Below, in pieces: positions 1 through 6,386 of a stretch of 20,187 nt of DNA. Source of the DNA: JADJQU01 sp035490315. GTDB lineage: Bacteria; Planctomycetota; UBA1135; GCA-002686595. The notes beneath the pieces were generated by a model. It saw nothing but the letters and a program-made list of their open reading frames with translations, made no database searches and had not been told where the DNA came from. The number at the start of each line of letters is the position of its first letter. Positions within the stretch are counted from its first letter, which is position 1. The DNA is taken from positions 1 to 20,187 of the forward strand of contig DATHET010000169.1 of the NCBI GenBank assembly GCA_035490315.1. The letters are read 5' to 3'. A program made the translations under genes and the position numbers.

Positions 1-2
1 TC

Positions 3-1430
3 ACCATCGACACGCTGCGGCGCGATCACGTCTCGTGCTACGGCTACAGCCGCGCGACCACGCCGACTCTCGATCGTCTCGCGAGCGAAGGAGTGGTCTT
101 CGACCACGCGAGCACGCCACGCGCCAAGACCACACCGGCCCTCGCGAGTCTGTTCAGCGGCGCTTACCCACATGACCACGGTGTGCGCGATCTGCTGCAG
201 CCGATTGCGCCGGGGCTGCGTCCGATTCCGATGGCCTTCACCGATGCCGGCTACCGCTGCGCCGCGATCGTCGGCAATTTCGTGCTGCAGGATCGCTATT
301 GCGGCTTGCGCAGCGGCTTCCACGCTTACATCGAATCGCTCCCGTCGAAGCAGGGCGTCCCGCCGGACGACGTGGCGCAGCGCACGGCGAAGTCGATGAC
401 CCAGGCCGGGCTGGTCGCCCTCGGCCTCGAGCGGGCACCAGCGCGGGAGGAGGACGGCCCGCCCTTCGAACCGCGCGCGCCGCTGGTCGATCCCGCGCGA
501 CCCTGGTTCCTGTGGATGCACTACATGGATCCACACGGCGCCTACGAGCCTCCCGAGGAACACCGGATCTTCCACGCCGAAGCGCCGCGCTGGATCGATC
601 CACGCCAGGCAGCGACGACTCCCGAGCGCAAGACGCGCATCAGCGAGTACAACGTCCCGGCGAGCGCGCGCGGCAGTGACGGGCGCATCGACGCGGCCGC
701 GGTCGTGGACCTCTACGACGGCGAGATCCACTATGCGGACGCCGAGCTCGGCCGCCTGCTCGAGGCTCTGCGCACGCGTGGCGATCTGGCGCGCACCTGG
801 GTGATCGTCACCGCGGACCACGGCGAGAGCCTGGGCGAGCAGGACTACTGGTTCGAGCACGGCTTCTACGCGTTCGAGTCGACGTGCGCGATCCCCATGA
901 TCGTCCGACCGCCCGACGACTTGAAGAACCGGCCGGCGCCAGGGCGGCGCGCGAGCCTGGTGTCGCTCACGGACCTGGGCGCGACGATCCCGAGCTGGCT
1001 CGAGCTCCCCTGGAACGAGCGGGACTACCCACCGAACGTCGTGCGAGGAATCTGCAGGCCCGATCTCCTGCGCGAGGACGACCTGGGGCCGCGCGAAAGC
1101 TACAGCGAGAAGGTCGAAGGCGCGGACCGGACCGGCACAGTGCAGATCAAGGCCGTGCGCCAGGGACGCTGGAAGCTGATCCGGCGCTTCGCCAACATGC
1201 CGGGCGGGAGCGGAGGGCAGGCCGGATTGAAGTGGCTCAGCGAGGAACTCTACGATCTCGACGCCGATCCGCTCGAATCTCGCGATCTCTCCGCCCTGCC
1301 GCCCACGGACGCGCCGCTTGCGACCTTGCGCGGGCTGCTCATGCGCTTCGCGGCCTGCGACAAACCCTTCACGGCGCAGATCCACGCCGATCCCGAGGCG
1401 ATCCGCGCGCTGAAGGCCCTCGGATATTGA
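3..1430 (+). CDS. Sulfatase / alkaline-phosphatase superfamily hydrolase (5' partial)
   Basis: The reading frame is open from the left edge and family motifs begin at once, so the true start lies outside the window; 475 residues are visible. The N-terminal metal-binding segment reads TIDTLRRDHVSCYGY followed by TTPTLDRLA. The middle has FLWMHYMDPHGAYEPP, and the second metal motif TADHGESLGEQ is followed by a histidine (FEHG), as expected for arylsulfatase-fold enzymes. The nucleophile region reads AKTTPALASLFSG. Where classical sulfatases have C/S-x-P-x-R there is T-T-P-A-L, so the nucleophile would be Thr (codon 129-131) and the motif Arg is absent. Thr is the nucleophile in phosphoethanolamine transferases and LTA synthases of this superfamily, so the substrate could be a sulfate ester, phosphodiester or lipid head group. 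Whether a signal peptide precedes the visible part cannot be seen. The family call is firm; the reaction is open. Confidence 0.88.
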   Translation, partial: TIDTLRRDHVSCYGYSRATTPTLDRLASEGVVFDHASTPRAKTTPALASLFSGAYPHDHGVRDLLQPIAPGLRPIPMAFTDAGYRCAAIVGNFVLQDRYCGLRSGFHAYIESLPSKQGVPPDDVAQRTAKSMTQAGLVALGLERAPAREEDGPPFEPRAPLVDPARPWFLWMHYMDPHGAYEPPEEHRIFHAEAPRWIDPRQAATTPERKTRISEYNVPASARGSDGRIDAAAVVDLYDGEIHYADAELGRLLEALRTRGDLARTWVIVTADHGESLGEQDYWFEHGFYAFESTCAIPMIVRPPDDLKNRPAPGRRASLVSLTDLGATIPSWLELPWNERDYPPNVVRGICRPDLLREDDLGPRESYSEKVEGADRTGTVQIKAVRQGRWKLIRRFANMPGGSGGQAGLKWLSEELYDLDADPLESRDLSALPPTDAPLATLRGLLMRFAACDKPFTAQIHADPEAIRALKALGY

Positions 1431-1434
1431 GAAG

Positions 1435-1509
1435 TGGTTACCCGGCCAGGACTCGAACCTGGAATGAGTGGACCAAAACCACTTGTGTTACCGATTACAC
1501 CACCGGGTA
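1435..1509 (-). tRNA. tRNA-Gln (anticodon TTG), CCA encoded
   Basis: The minus strand folds into a complete cloverleaf. The acceptor is TACCCGG/CCGGGTA. The D-stem GTGT/ACAC encloses loop AATCGGTA. The anticodon stem AGTGG/CCACT has loop TTTTGGT, giving anticodon TTG (reads CAA, Gln). The variable loop is CATT, and the T-arm is CCAGG-TTCGAGT-CCTGG. All stems are fully paired. The body is 72 nt (1438-1509), and the next three bases on the minus strand are CCA, so the 3' CCA is genome-encoded. The discriminator is A and the first pair is U1-A72, the pair used by GatCAB in bacteria that make Gln-tRNA by amidation. The gene lies 82 bp downstream of cinA on the same strand with no clear promoter between, so it may be processed from a longer transcript. 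Confidence 0.96.
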
Positions 1510-1543
1510 GATGGCGGGCACGCGGCCCAGCTCGAGCGCACTC

Positions 1544-1557
1544 CAGGGAATTCCCTG
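1544..1557. terminator. Short palindrome between cinA and tRNA-Gln
   Basis: CAGGGAATTCCCTG is a perfect 14-bp palindrome. As RNA it can form a 5-bp stem (CAGGG/CCCTG) with an AATT loop. It lies 35 bp beyond the cinA stop codon and upstream of the tRNA gene. It is weak, has no T-run, and could equally be a processing site or chance. Confidence 0.22.
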
Positions 1558-1591
1558 AGGGCGAGGAGGATAGCGGCGCGACCTGGAGCGG

Positions 1592-2866
1592 TCAACGACG
1601 GGGCAGCTCGCGGCCGCTGACAGCTCGCCACGCGAGCTCCAGACCGGAGTGGACGGCGAATGCGCGCACGGATTCGCGTCCGTGCTGGACGTAGCGTCGC
1701 TCCAGCGAGCGCACCGAGCTCTTGTCTGCGACGCCGAAGACCACCAGGCCCACGGGTTTCTCGGCGCTGCCTCCGTCGGGGCCGGCGATGCCGGTGACGG
1801 AAACGGCAAGATCGGCTCCGCTCTCGGCGCGGGCGCCCCGCGCCATGGCTTCCGCGACTTCGCGCGACACGGCGCCGTGCCTGGCGATCATCCCAGAGTC
1901 GACGCCGAGCCGGCGGACCTTGGCGTCGTTCGAATAGGTCACCCAGGCTTCGCGGAAGACGTCGCTCGCGCCGGGCACCGAGGTCAGGCGGTGAGCGATG
2001 CCGCCGCCGGTGCAGGACTCGGCGAAGGCGATGCTCATGCCCCGCTCGCGCAGGGCGCGGAACAGCGCGAGCTCGAGGCGCGGATCCTCGCGGCTGAACA
2101 CGTGGTCGGCGAAACGCGCGGCGAGGGCTTCGGCGCGCTCCTCGGCCAGCGCTTGCGCCGCCGCCTGGCTGGCCTGCTTGCCGACCACCTTGACCGAGAG
2201 CACGCCGGAATGGGCGGTGACGTCGACGCGCGGATTCTCAGCCCGCGCCATCCACGCGCCGACCTGGTCGGCGAACTCGCTCTCGGGCAGGCCGCACAGG
2301 TACAGCGAGCGCACGCAGATCGCGGGGCCGACGCCGCAGGTGGTACGGATCCAGGGCAGCAGATCCGCTTCGAGCATCGCGCGCATCTCGCGCGGCGGTC
2401 CGGGCAGGGCCGCGAGCATTCCGCCGTCGATCCAGACCCGGAAGCCGGGCGCGGTGCCGACGGGGTTGGGCATCACCTGCGCGCCGACGGGGAACGAGGC
2501 CTGGCGCTCGTTCGCGGCGGGCATGGGGCGCGAGCGCTGGGCCCACAGATTGCGCAGATGGGCCAGCGCGGCTTCGTCGAGCGCGAGCGGCACTCCCGCG
2601 GCCTGGGCCGCTGCTTCGCGCGTCAGATCGTCGAGCGTCGGGCCCAGACCGCCGGTGGCGATCACGATCTGGAATTCCGCGGTCAGCTCGCGGAAAACCC
2701 GCTCGAGGCGCGCGAGGTCGTCGCCGACCACGACGCACTGCGCGACCTCGATCCCGAGCTCGGCCAGCGACGCTGCGATCTCACCGGAATTCGTGTCGGT
2801 GTGCCGGCCCTCGATCAGCTCGTTGCCGATCGCGATCGTCGCCGCCTTGCGAACGTCGTGGATCAT
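1592..2866 (-). CDS. cinA: CinA-family protein (NMN deamidase / pyrophosphatase-type fusion)
   Basis: This is a 424-residue protein of the usual full-length CinA size. The N-terminal molybdopterin-binding-like (COG1058) domain covers about residues 7-175, with AIGNELIEG (12-20) and TGGLGPTLDDLTREA (71-85). The C-terminal PncC-type amidohydrolase domain covers about 262-415. It shows AESCTGG (282-288), VTYSNDAKV (309-317) and VTGIAGPDGG (357-366). Ser284, Tyr311 and Lys316 have the spacing of the catalytic Ser/Tyr/Lys of NMN amidohydrolases. In this family the C-terminal domain converts nicotinamide mononucleotide to nicotinic acid mononucleotide for pyridine-nucleotide salvage, and the N-terminal domain is linked to ADP-ribose pyrophosphatase activity. 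The start is ATG, 6 bp after the tatC stop, so the two genes are probably one transcript. The protein should be cytosolic. Confidence 0.95.
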   Translation of the reverse strand: MIHDVRKAATIAIGNELIEGRHTDTNSGEIAASLAELGIEVAQCVVVGDDLARLERVFRELTAEFQIVIATGGLGPTLDDLTREAAAQAAGVPLALDEAALAHLRNLWAQRSRPMPAANERQASFPVGAQVMPNPVGTAPGFRVWIDGGMLAALPGPPREMRAMLEADLLPWIRTTCGVGPAICVRSLYLCGLPESEFADQVGAWMARAENPRVDVTAHSGVLSVKVVGKQASQAAAQALAEERAEALAARFADHVFSREDPRLELALFRALRERGMSIAFAESCTGGGIAHRLTSVPGASDVFREAWVTYSNDAKVRRLGVDSGMIARHGAVSREVAEAMARGARAESGADLAVSVTGIAGPDGGSAEKPVGLVVFGVADKSSVRSLERRYVQHGRESVRAFAVHSGLELAWRAVSGRELPRR

Positions 2867-2872
2867 CGCGGT

Positions 2873-3775
2873 CTATTCCTCCGCGATCAGCGCCGCTTCG
2901 CGCGCGCGCCGCCGCGCGATCGGGATCGTCGCGATCAAGCCGACTTCGTAGAGCAGGATCATCGGCACGGCGACCATGAACTGACTCCAGGGATCCGGCG
3001 GCGTGATGATCCCGCCGAACACGAAGGCGAACAGGATGAAATGTCCGCGGTAGCGGGCCATCGAGCTGCGCTGGACCAGGTCGACGTGCACCAGGGCGTA
3101 CATGATCAGCGGGAGTTGAAAGACGCCGCCGAGCGCCAGGGTCATCGTCGCGTAGAAATTCCAGTACTCCTCGAGCTTGTACTGAGCTCCGATCAGCTCC
3201 GTCGGATAGGCGATCGCGAGCTGTTGCATGCAGAAGGGCAGCAGCTTCCAGGCCCCGAAGACCACGCCGGCGACGAACAACAGCACGCTGAACGGGAAGT
3301 ACGCGAGCACCATGCGGCGCTCCTTGGGGTACAGGCCGGCGGCGATGAATTGCCACAGCTGGTACAGGAGAACCGGCCCGCCCGCGGCGAGGGCGAAGGC
3401 CAGGGCCACGCGCATCGAGAAGAAGAAGCCTTCGCCGATTCCAGTCGTCACCGGGCGCTGCTCGATCGTGAATTCGCCCCAGAGGCGCTTGTCGGCGGGA
3501 TCCTCGGTCCGGAAGTACTTGGTGCGCGGGATCGTCGGATTTTCCGCGAGCTCCTTGTCGTACTTCTCGACCTGCAGGCCGTCGATGTACGCCGTGGTCT
3601 CGAGCAGGGGCCGCAGCAAGAAGGCGCTGATCGGCTTGTAGTAGCCCCAGCCCACCAGGAAGGCGACGAGCACCGCGAGGACTCCGCGGAACAGTCGCTT
3701 GCGCAGCTCCTTCAGGTGCTCGCCCAGCGACATGCGCGTGGTCTCGAACGGCTCGCTCGGTTCCGGATCCGCCAT
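2873..3775 (-). CDS. tatC: Sec-independent protein translocase subunit TatC
   Basis: This 300-residue inner-membrane protein is the receptor for twin-arginine signal peptides. The cytoplasmic N-terminus has SLGEHLKELRKRL (16-28), the TatC signature just before TM1 (about 29-45). AGLYPKERRMV (146-156) is the first cytoplasmic loop with the signal-peptide-binding Glu (E152), and ITPPDPWSQ (257-265) precedes the last helices. Hydrophobic stretches at about 121-147, 157-178, 208-230, 245-258 and 265-285 give the six-helix fold. Compared with E. coli TatC there are roughly 45 extra hydrophilic residues (about 61-108) in the first periplasmic loop, which explains the larger size. It is the first gene of a probable tatC-cinA operon. 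No tatA or tatB is in the window. The start is ATG, with only a distant GGGAG upstream as a possible ribosome-binding site. Confidence 0.95.
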   Translation of the reverse strand: MADPEPSEPFETTRMSLGEHLKELRKRLFRGVLAVLVAFLVGWGYYKPISAFLLRPLLETTAYIDGLQVEKYDKELAENPTIPRTKYFRTEDPADKRLWGEFTIEQRPVTTGIGEGFFFSMRVALAFALAAGGPVLLYQLWQFIAAGLYPKERRMVLAYFPFSVLLFVAGVVFGAWKLLPFCMQQLAIAYPTELIGAQYKLEEYWNFYATMTLALGGVFQLPLIMYALVHVDLVQRSSMARYRGHFILFAFVFGGIITPPDPWSQFMVAVPMILLYEVGLIATIPIARRRAREAALIAEE

Positions 3776-3825
3776 GGGGGCGACTAGTCTCCCGATTGCA
3801 GCAGGCTGCCGCCAGCGCGGGCGTG

Positions 3826-3855
3826 CTTATCGAGGACTCACCGAGCTCGATCCAA
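3826..3855 (-). promoter_or_regulatory. Candidate sigma70-type promoter for tatC-cinA
   Basis: On the minus strand TTGGAT (3850-3855) is followed, 18 bp later, by GATAAG (3826-3831). Each matches four of six consensus bases. It lies about 50 bp before the tatC start codon and just after the hairpin that ends the preceding gene, a sensible place for a new promoter. The match is modest and untested. Confidence 0.33.
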
Positions 3856-3858
3856 TGA

Positions 3859-3893
3859 GCGCGGGCGGCCTCCTCGTCGGAGTCCGCCCGCGC
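3859..3893 (-). terminator. Strong hairpin after the BRCT-like gene
   Basis: The arms GCGCGGGCGG (3859-3868) and CCGCCCGCGC (3884-3893) are perfect complements. Inside them, after one mismatch, CTCC pairs with GGAG around a 5-nt loop (TCGTC). It lies about 90 bp past the stop codon of the BRCT-like gene and just upstream of the tatC promoter candidate. No T-run follows on the minus strand, so it is either a hairpin-only terminator or an RNA 3'-end stabiliser. Confidence 0.6.
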
Positions 3894-3910
3894 ATCCGGT
3901 CGTCCGCAGT

Positions 3911-3994
3911 CGCGGCGACTAGAGCTTGCCGGTCGCCGAGTTCGCGGCGACTAGAACTTGCCAGTCGCCCGCGGTACGCGGCGATTAGAACTTG
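3911..3994 (-). repeat. Three-copy tandem repeat carrying stop codons, derived from a gene 3' end
   Basis: Read on the minus strand, AAGTTCTAATCGCCGCG spans the stop codon of the BRCT-like gene. It recurs twice downstream as AAGTTCTAGTCGCCGCG and AAGCTCTAGTCGCCGCG. The conserved blocks start at 3911, 3943 and 3977 on the plus strand, giving periods of 32 and 34 bp. The two distal copies also contain GGCGAC-N12-GTCGCC, a small hairpin with the stop-like TAG in its loop. The copy at 3977 overlaps the coding end. The word CTAGTCGCC appears once more (3779-3787), just before the tatC start codon. The pattern suggests serial duplication of the gene's terminal segment. Confidence 0.7.
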
Positions 3995-5256
3995 AAGTAC
4001 GCGCGCAGGTCCTTGAGCGGCGTGATCGCGACACCCTTCGCCTCGGCGTCCTTGTAGACGGCCGTCTCCGAAGGCTGGATCGGCTCTTCGAGCGCGGTGC
4101 CGTCCTTGTCGACATACATCTCGCCGCCGACGATCAGGTAGTCGGTCGTGTTGTCGATCTTGGGCTGCACGGTGATGCCGAGGTTGGCCAGCAGGCCGCG
4201 CACTTCGTTTTCACTGGGCACCGAGAAGCGGCCGACGAGCACCGCATTGCGCTGACCCTTCGGGTCGAGCAGCGGGTTGTAGATCCTGTCGCCGATGACC
4301 GGCGGGTCGAACTGGTCGACGACCCCGGTGAACATGACTTCCGAGCGGCCGGGCTCGGTCTTGCTCACTTCGGCCATGCACTTGACGGCCTTCGAGCCGA
4401 GCTTGCCGGAGATCACGGCGAACTTCATCCCGGCGGCGACGCGCTGGTTGGCGCCGATGTCGATCCAGCCGATCTGCGCGCCCTTGGACACGGCGAGCAG
4501 GGCCCCATCCGGTGCCTCGGGCTCCTTCAGGAAGGCGATCTTGTTCGACATGGCGTCGAAGCGCGCCTTGTACTCGGCGGTCGAGTTGAGCGAGCGGTGC
4601 TTCTCGGCATCGATCTCGCCGCGCGCCGTCTTCAAGGTCGTCTCCAGGTCGCTGGCCGTGCTCTTGAGCGTTGCGATCTGCGCCTCGAGGCCCGACTGCG
4701 TGCGCGACGCGGCCTGCTGAGCGTCTTCCAATTGCTTGGACAGGCTGGCGATCTGCGTTTCCTTGGCGGCGCTCGCGGCGCGCAAGGCGCGGGCGTCCGT
4801 GTTCTTCTCGGTGGTCAGGGTTGCGACCGTGTCCTTGAGCTGCTGGACTTCCTTGGTGCGAGCCTTGTAGTTCTGCTCGATGACCGGGATCAGGTTCTCC
4901 AGGTCGGTGACGCTGGCTCCGGCGTCGCTGAAGGTCTGCTTGGTGGCTTCGACGGTCGCCTTGATCGAGTCCGGCGCGGAGACCGGGATCGGCGCATTCC
5001 GGTCGTACCAGCCGATCGCGCGCGACAGCTCGGAGATCTGCTTGGAAGTCGCATCCTCCGCTTCCTTCGCGGCCTTGGCCTTGGCGGTTGCATCGTCGAG
5101 GCGCAACTGGAGGTCGGCCTTCTCGGAGTTCGCTGAGAACGCGAACACCAGCGCGAAAATCACCAGAGTGACCAGGATGATCAGCCAGATGACATTGACC
5201 TTCGCAGCTCCGCGCTGGGAAGCACCCCGCAGGGTGAACTCCTGAATACGCTTCAT
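3985..5256 (-). CDS. Membrane-anchored coiled-coil protein with C-terminal BRCT-like domain
   Basis: The protein has 423 residues. A basic cytoplasmic N-terminus (1-20) is followed by one transmembrane helix (about 21-40, VNVIWLIILVTLVIFALVFA). Next comes a long Ala/Lys/Glu/Gln-rich coiled-coil region (about 44-75 and 125-245). A beta-rich segment (about 250-330) contains IGWIDIGANQRVAAGMKFAV and later GDRIYNPLLDP. The C-terminal domain (about 335-423) has LVGRFSVPSENEVRGLL, TTDYLIVGG (370-378) and DAEAKGVAITPLKDLRAYF. These match the order and key positions of BRCT domains of the NAD-dependent-ligase type. The ATG start is chosen because the helix follows closely and the frame further upstream is unlike protein. 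A minus-strand promoter candidate lies about 95 bp upstream. With a single N-terminal anchor the bulk is probably periplasmic, odd for a BRCT fold. The function is unknown. Confidence 0.85.
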   Translation of the reverse strand: MKRIQEFTLRGASQRGAAKVNVIWLIILVTLVIFALVFAFSANSEKADLQLRLDDATAKAKAAKEAEDATSKQISELSRAIGWYDRNAPIPVSAPDSIKATVEATKQTFSDAGASVTDLENLIPVIEQNYKARTKEVQQLKDTVATLTTEKNTDARALRAASAAKETQIASLSKQLEDAQQAASRTQSGLEAQIATLKSTASDLETTLKTARGEIDAEKHRSLNSTAEYKARFDAMSNKIAFLKEPEAPDGALLAVSKGAQIGWIDIGANQRVAAGMKFAVISGKLGSKAVKCMAEVSKTEPGRSEVMFTGVVDQFDPPVIGDRIYNPLLDPKGQRNAVLVGRFSVPSENEVRGLLANLGITVQPKIDNTTDYLIVGGEMYVDKDGTALEEPIQPSETAVYKDAEAKGVAITPLKDLRAYFKF

Positions 5257-5349
5257 GGGCTTTCGAGGCCCCCGGCTTGGCGGGGGCGAGGCGGTGACGA
5301 CAGAACTCACGTCCGCCGCGGGGGCAGCGGAGAGAGCAGGGAGGGCGAG

Positions 5350-5378
5350 GTGATACCCGACCCGTTCCGAAGCGGCAA
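5350..5378 (-). promoter_or_regulatory. Candidate promoter for the BRCT-like gene
   Basis: Minus-strand TTGCCG (5373-5378), a 17-bp spacer and TATCAC (5350-5355) give four of six matches at each box with ideal spacing. It lies about 95 bp upstream of the start codon and back to back with the plus-strand coaE promoter candidate. Confidence 0.45.
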
Positions 5379-5393
5379 GCGAATTCGTCCCCC

Positions 5394-5421
5394 TTGACGC
5401 AGCGGGCGGGCGAACTAGGCT
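5394..5421 (+). promoter_or_regulatory. Candidate promoter for the coaE-rho operon
   Basis: TTGACG (5394-5399) is followed by a 16-bp spacer and TAGGCT (5416-5421), a good -35 and a -10 form often seen in high-GC bacteria. It is the best promoter match noted in the window. Transcription would start near 5428, leaving a leader of about 260 nt before the preferred coaE start. Confidence 0.6.
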
Positions 5422-5688
5422 CGCACGCTTACTTCCGGGGGCTTCGAAGCGATCCGGCCGCGAGCGGACGGGTTTCCGGGCAACGCAGTGCTCTACCCCG
5501 CCGGGTCGAAGGGTAACCCCGCCCGAGTCAGCCGATCCGACCCCGATCGGGCGCTGAGCCGGTCGGTCGAGAGGTCCAGGCGAGCCTGGACCCCGCTGGA
5601 CCCTGGGGCCTGCCCCATACGAAGTTTCCTCACCATCCGTCCACCGTCCACGGACCGCGCTCCCATCCTCACCTCCCCCGCCAACCGC
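5422..5688 (+). promoter_or_regulatory. Long hairpin-rich 5' leader of coaE-rho (unassigned)
   Basis: This is the only long stretch without a convincing gene (5257-5688 in full). It contains several inverted repeats. CCGACC (5537-5542) pairs with GGTCGG (5561-5566). GGTCCAGG-CGAG-CCTGGACC (5573-5592) is a perfect 8-bp stem with a tetraloop. GGGGC/GCCCC lies at 5605-5616. A GTG at 5488 opens a frame into coaE, but those 67 residues look like random high-GC translation. I tried to match known riboswitch cores (TPP, SAM, cobalamin, c-di-GMP) and saw none. It may be an attenuator or RNA-binding leader. The hairpins are seen; the role is inferred. Confidence 0.35.
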
Positions 5689-6351
5689 TTGGTCCACGAA
5701 TCGAACCCCACGCGCGACGCGGCTCGCAAGACGCGCGTCTGGGCCGTGCTCGGCGGAATCGCCTCGGGCAAGTCGGCGCTGGCGCGGCTGCTCGCGGGTC
5801 CGCAGGGCGTGGTGCTCGACGCCGACGCGATGGTAGCGAAGCTCTACGCGAGCCCCGATTTTCAGAAGCAGGTCGCCGCCGCTTTCGGGCCGGGCGTGGT
5901 GTCGCAGAGCGGTGCGATCGATCGCGCCGCCCTGGCGCGCCGCGTGTTCGACGACGCGTCCGCGCGGCAATTGCTCGAAAGCCTGATCCATCCGCCCGTG
6001 CGCGAGGAGCTCCGCGCCGGCCTCGAGAGCGCGCGCCGCCGTGGCGTGCCGCGGCTGGTGCTCGACGTGCCGCTGCTGCTCGAGAACGAAGCGATCCACC
6101 ACTTGCCAGCGGAGTGCGAGGCGCTCATCTTCATCGACGCGCCGCCACAGCTTCGCGACGCTCGCGCCCAGGCCTCGCGCGGCTGGCCGAGCGGCGAAGT
6201 CGCGCGCCGCGAAGCACAGCAGCTCCCGCTCGCCGCCAAACGCGCGCGCGCGCACCACGCGATCGTCAACGACGGCGACCTCGCGCAACTCGACCAGCAG
6301 GTCCGCAGCTTGTTGCGGACCCTCGACCCCGGCGTTCCTTCCCCCGCCTGA
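5689..6351 (+). CDS. coaE: Dephospho-CoA kinase
   Basis: From the TTG at 5689 this is 220 residues, close to the usual ~200 for CoaE. It phosphorylates the 3'-OH of dephospho-CoA with ATP, the last step of CoA synthesis, in the cytosol. Visible features are the P-loop GGIASGKS near residue 22, DADAMVAKLY, AIDRAALARRVFDD, and IHPPVREEL, the CoaE substrate region. LVLDVPLLLENE is the core strand and acidic loop, followed by RREAQQLPLAAKRARAHHAIVNDGD. The start is uncertain. No ATG exists in frame upstream, and starting at the next GTG, inside the P-loop strand, would remove needed residues. A GTG at 5488 would add 67 unconserved residues. The gene is followed 35 bp later by rho, so the two are probably co-transcribed. 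Confidence 0.92.
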   Translation: MVHESNPTRDAARKTRVWAVLGGIASGKSALARLLAGPQGVVLDADAMVAKLYASPDFQKQVAAAFGPGVVSQSGAIDRAALARRVFDDASARQLLESLIHPPVREELRAGLESARRRGVPRLVLDVPLLLENEAIHHLPAECEALIFIDAPPQLRDARAQASRGWPSGEVARREAQQLPLAAKRARAHHAIVNDGDLAQLDQQVRSLLRTLDPGVPSPA

Positions 6352-6386
6352 GTACGAACATAGAAAAGGGAGCGAGAGCCGCCACC

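Noticed and set aside
93..95. GTG as the start of the sulfatase-family gene
   Set aside because: The conserved metal-binding N-terminus (TIDTLRRDH) lies upstream in the same frame, so the gene begins outside the window.
1649..3787. Long open frame on the plus strand opposite cinA and tatC
   Set aside because: The translation is Arg/Asp/Gly/His-rich without domain motifs, while the minus strand encodes two clear families. It is an antisense artefact of high GC at third positions.
3911..3994. Possible CRISPR array
   Set aside because: There are only three degenerate units of 32-34 bp with no distinct spacers and no cas genes; one unit overlaps a coding end.
5488..5688. N-terminal extension of CoaE from a GTG start
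   Set aside because: The 67 added residues are Arg/Ser/Pro-rich and cover the hairpins of the leader; family members start close to the P-loop. TTG at 5689 is preferred, though not proven.
5422..5688. A named riboswitch in the coaE leader
   Set aside because: Hairpins are present but none of the riboswitch consensus cores I know could be aligned, so only an unassigned structured leader is reported.
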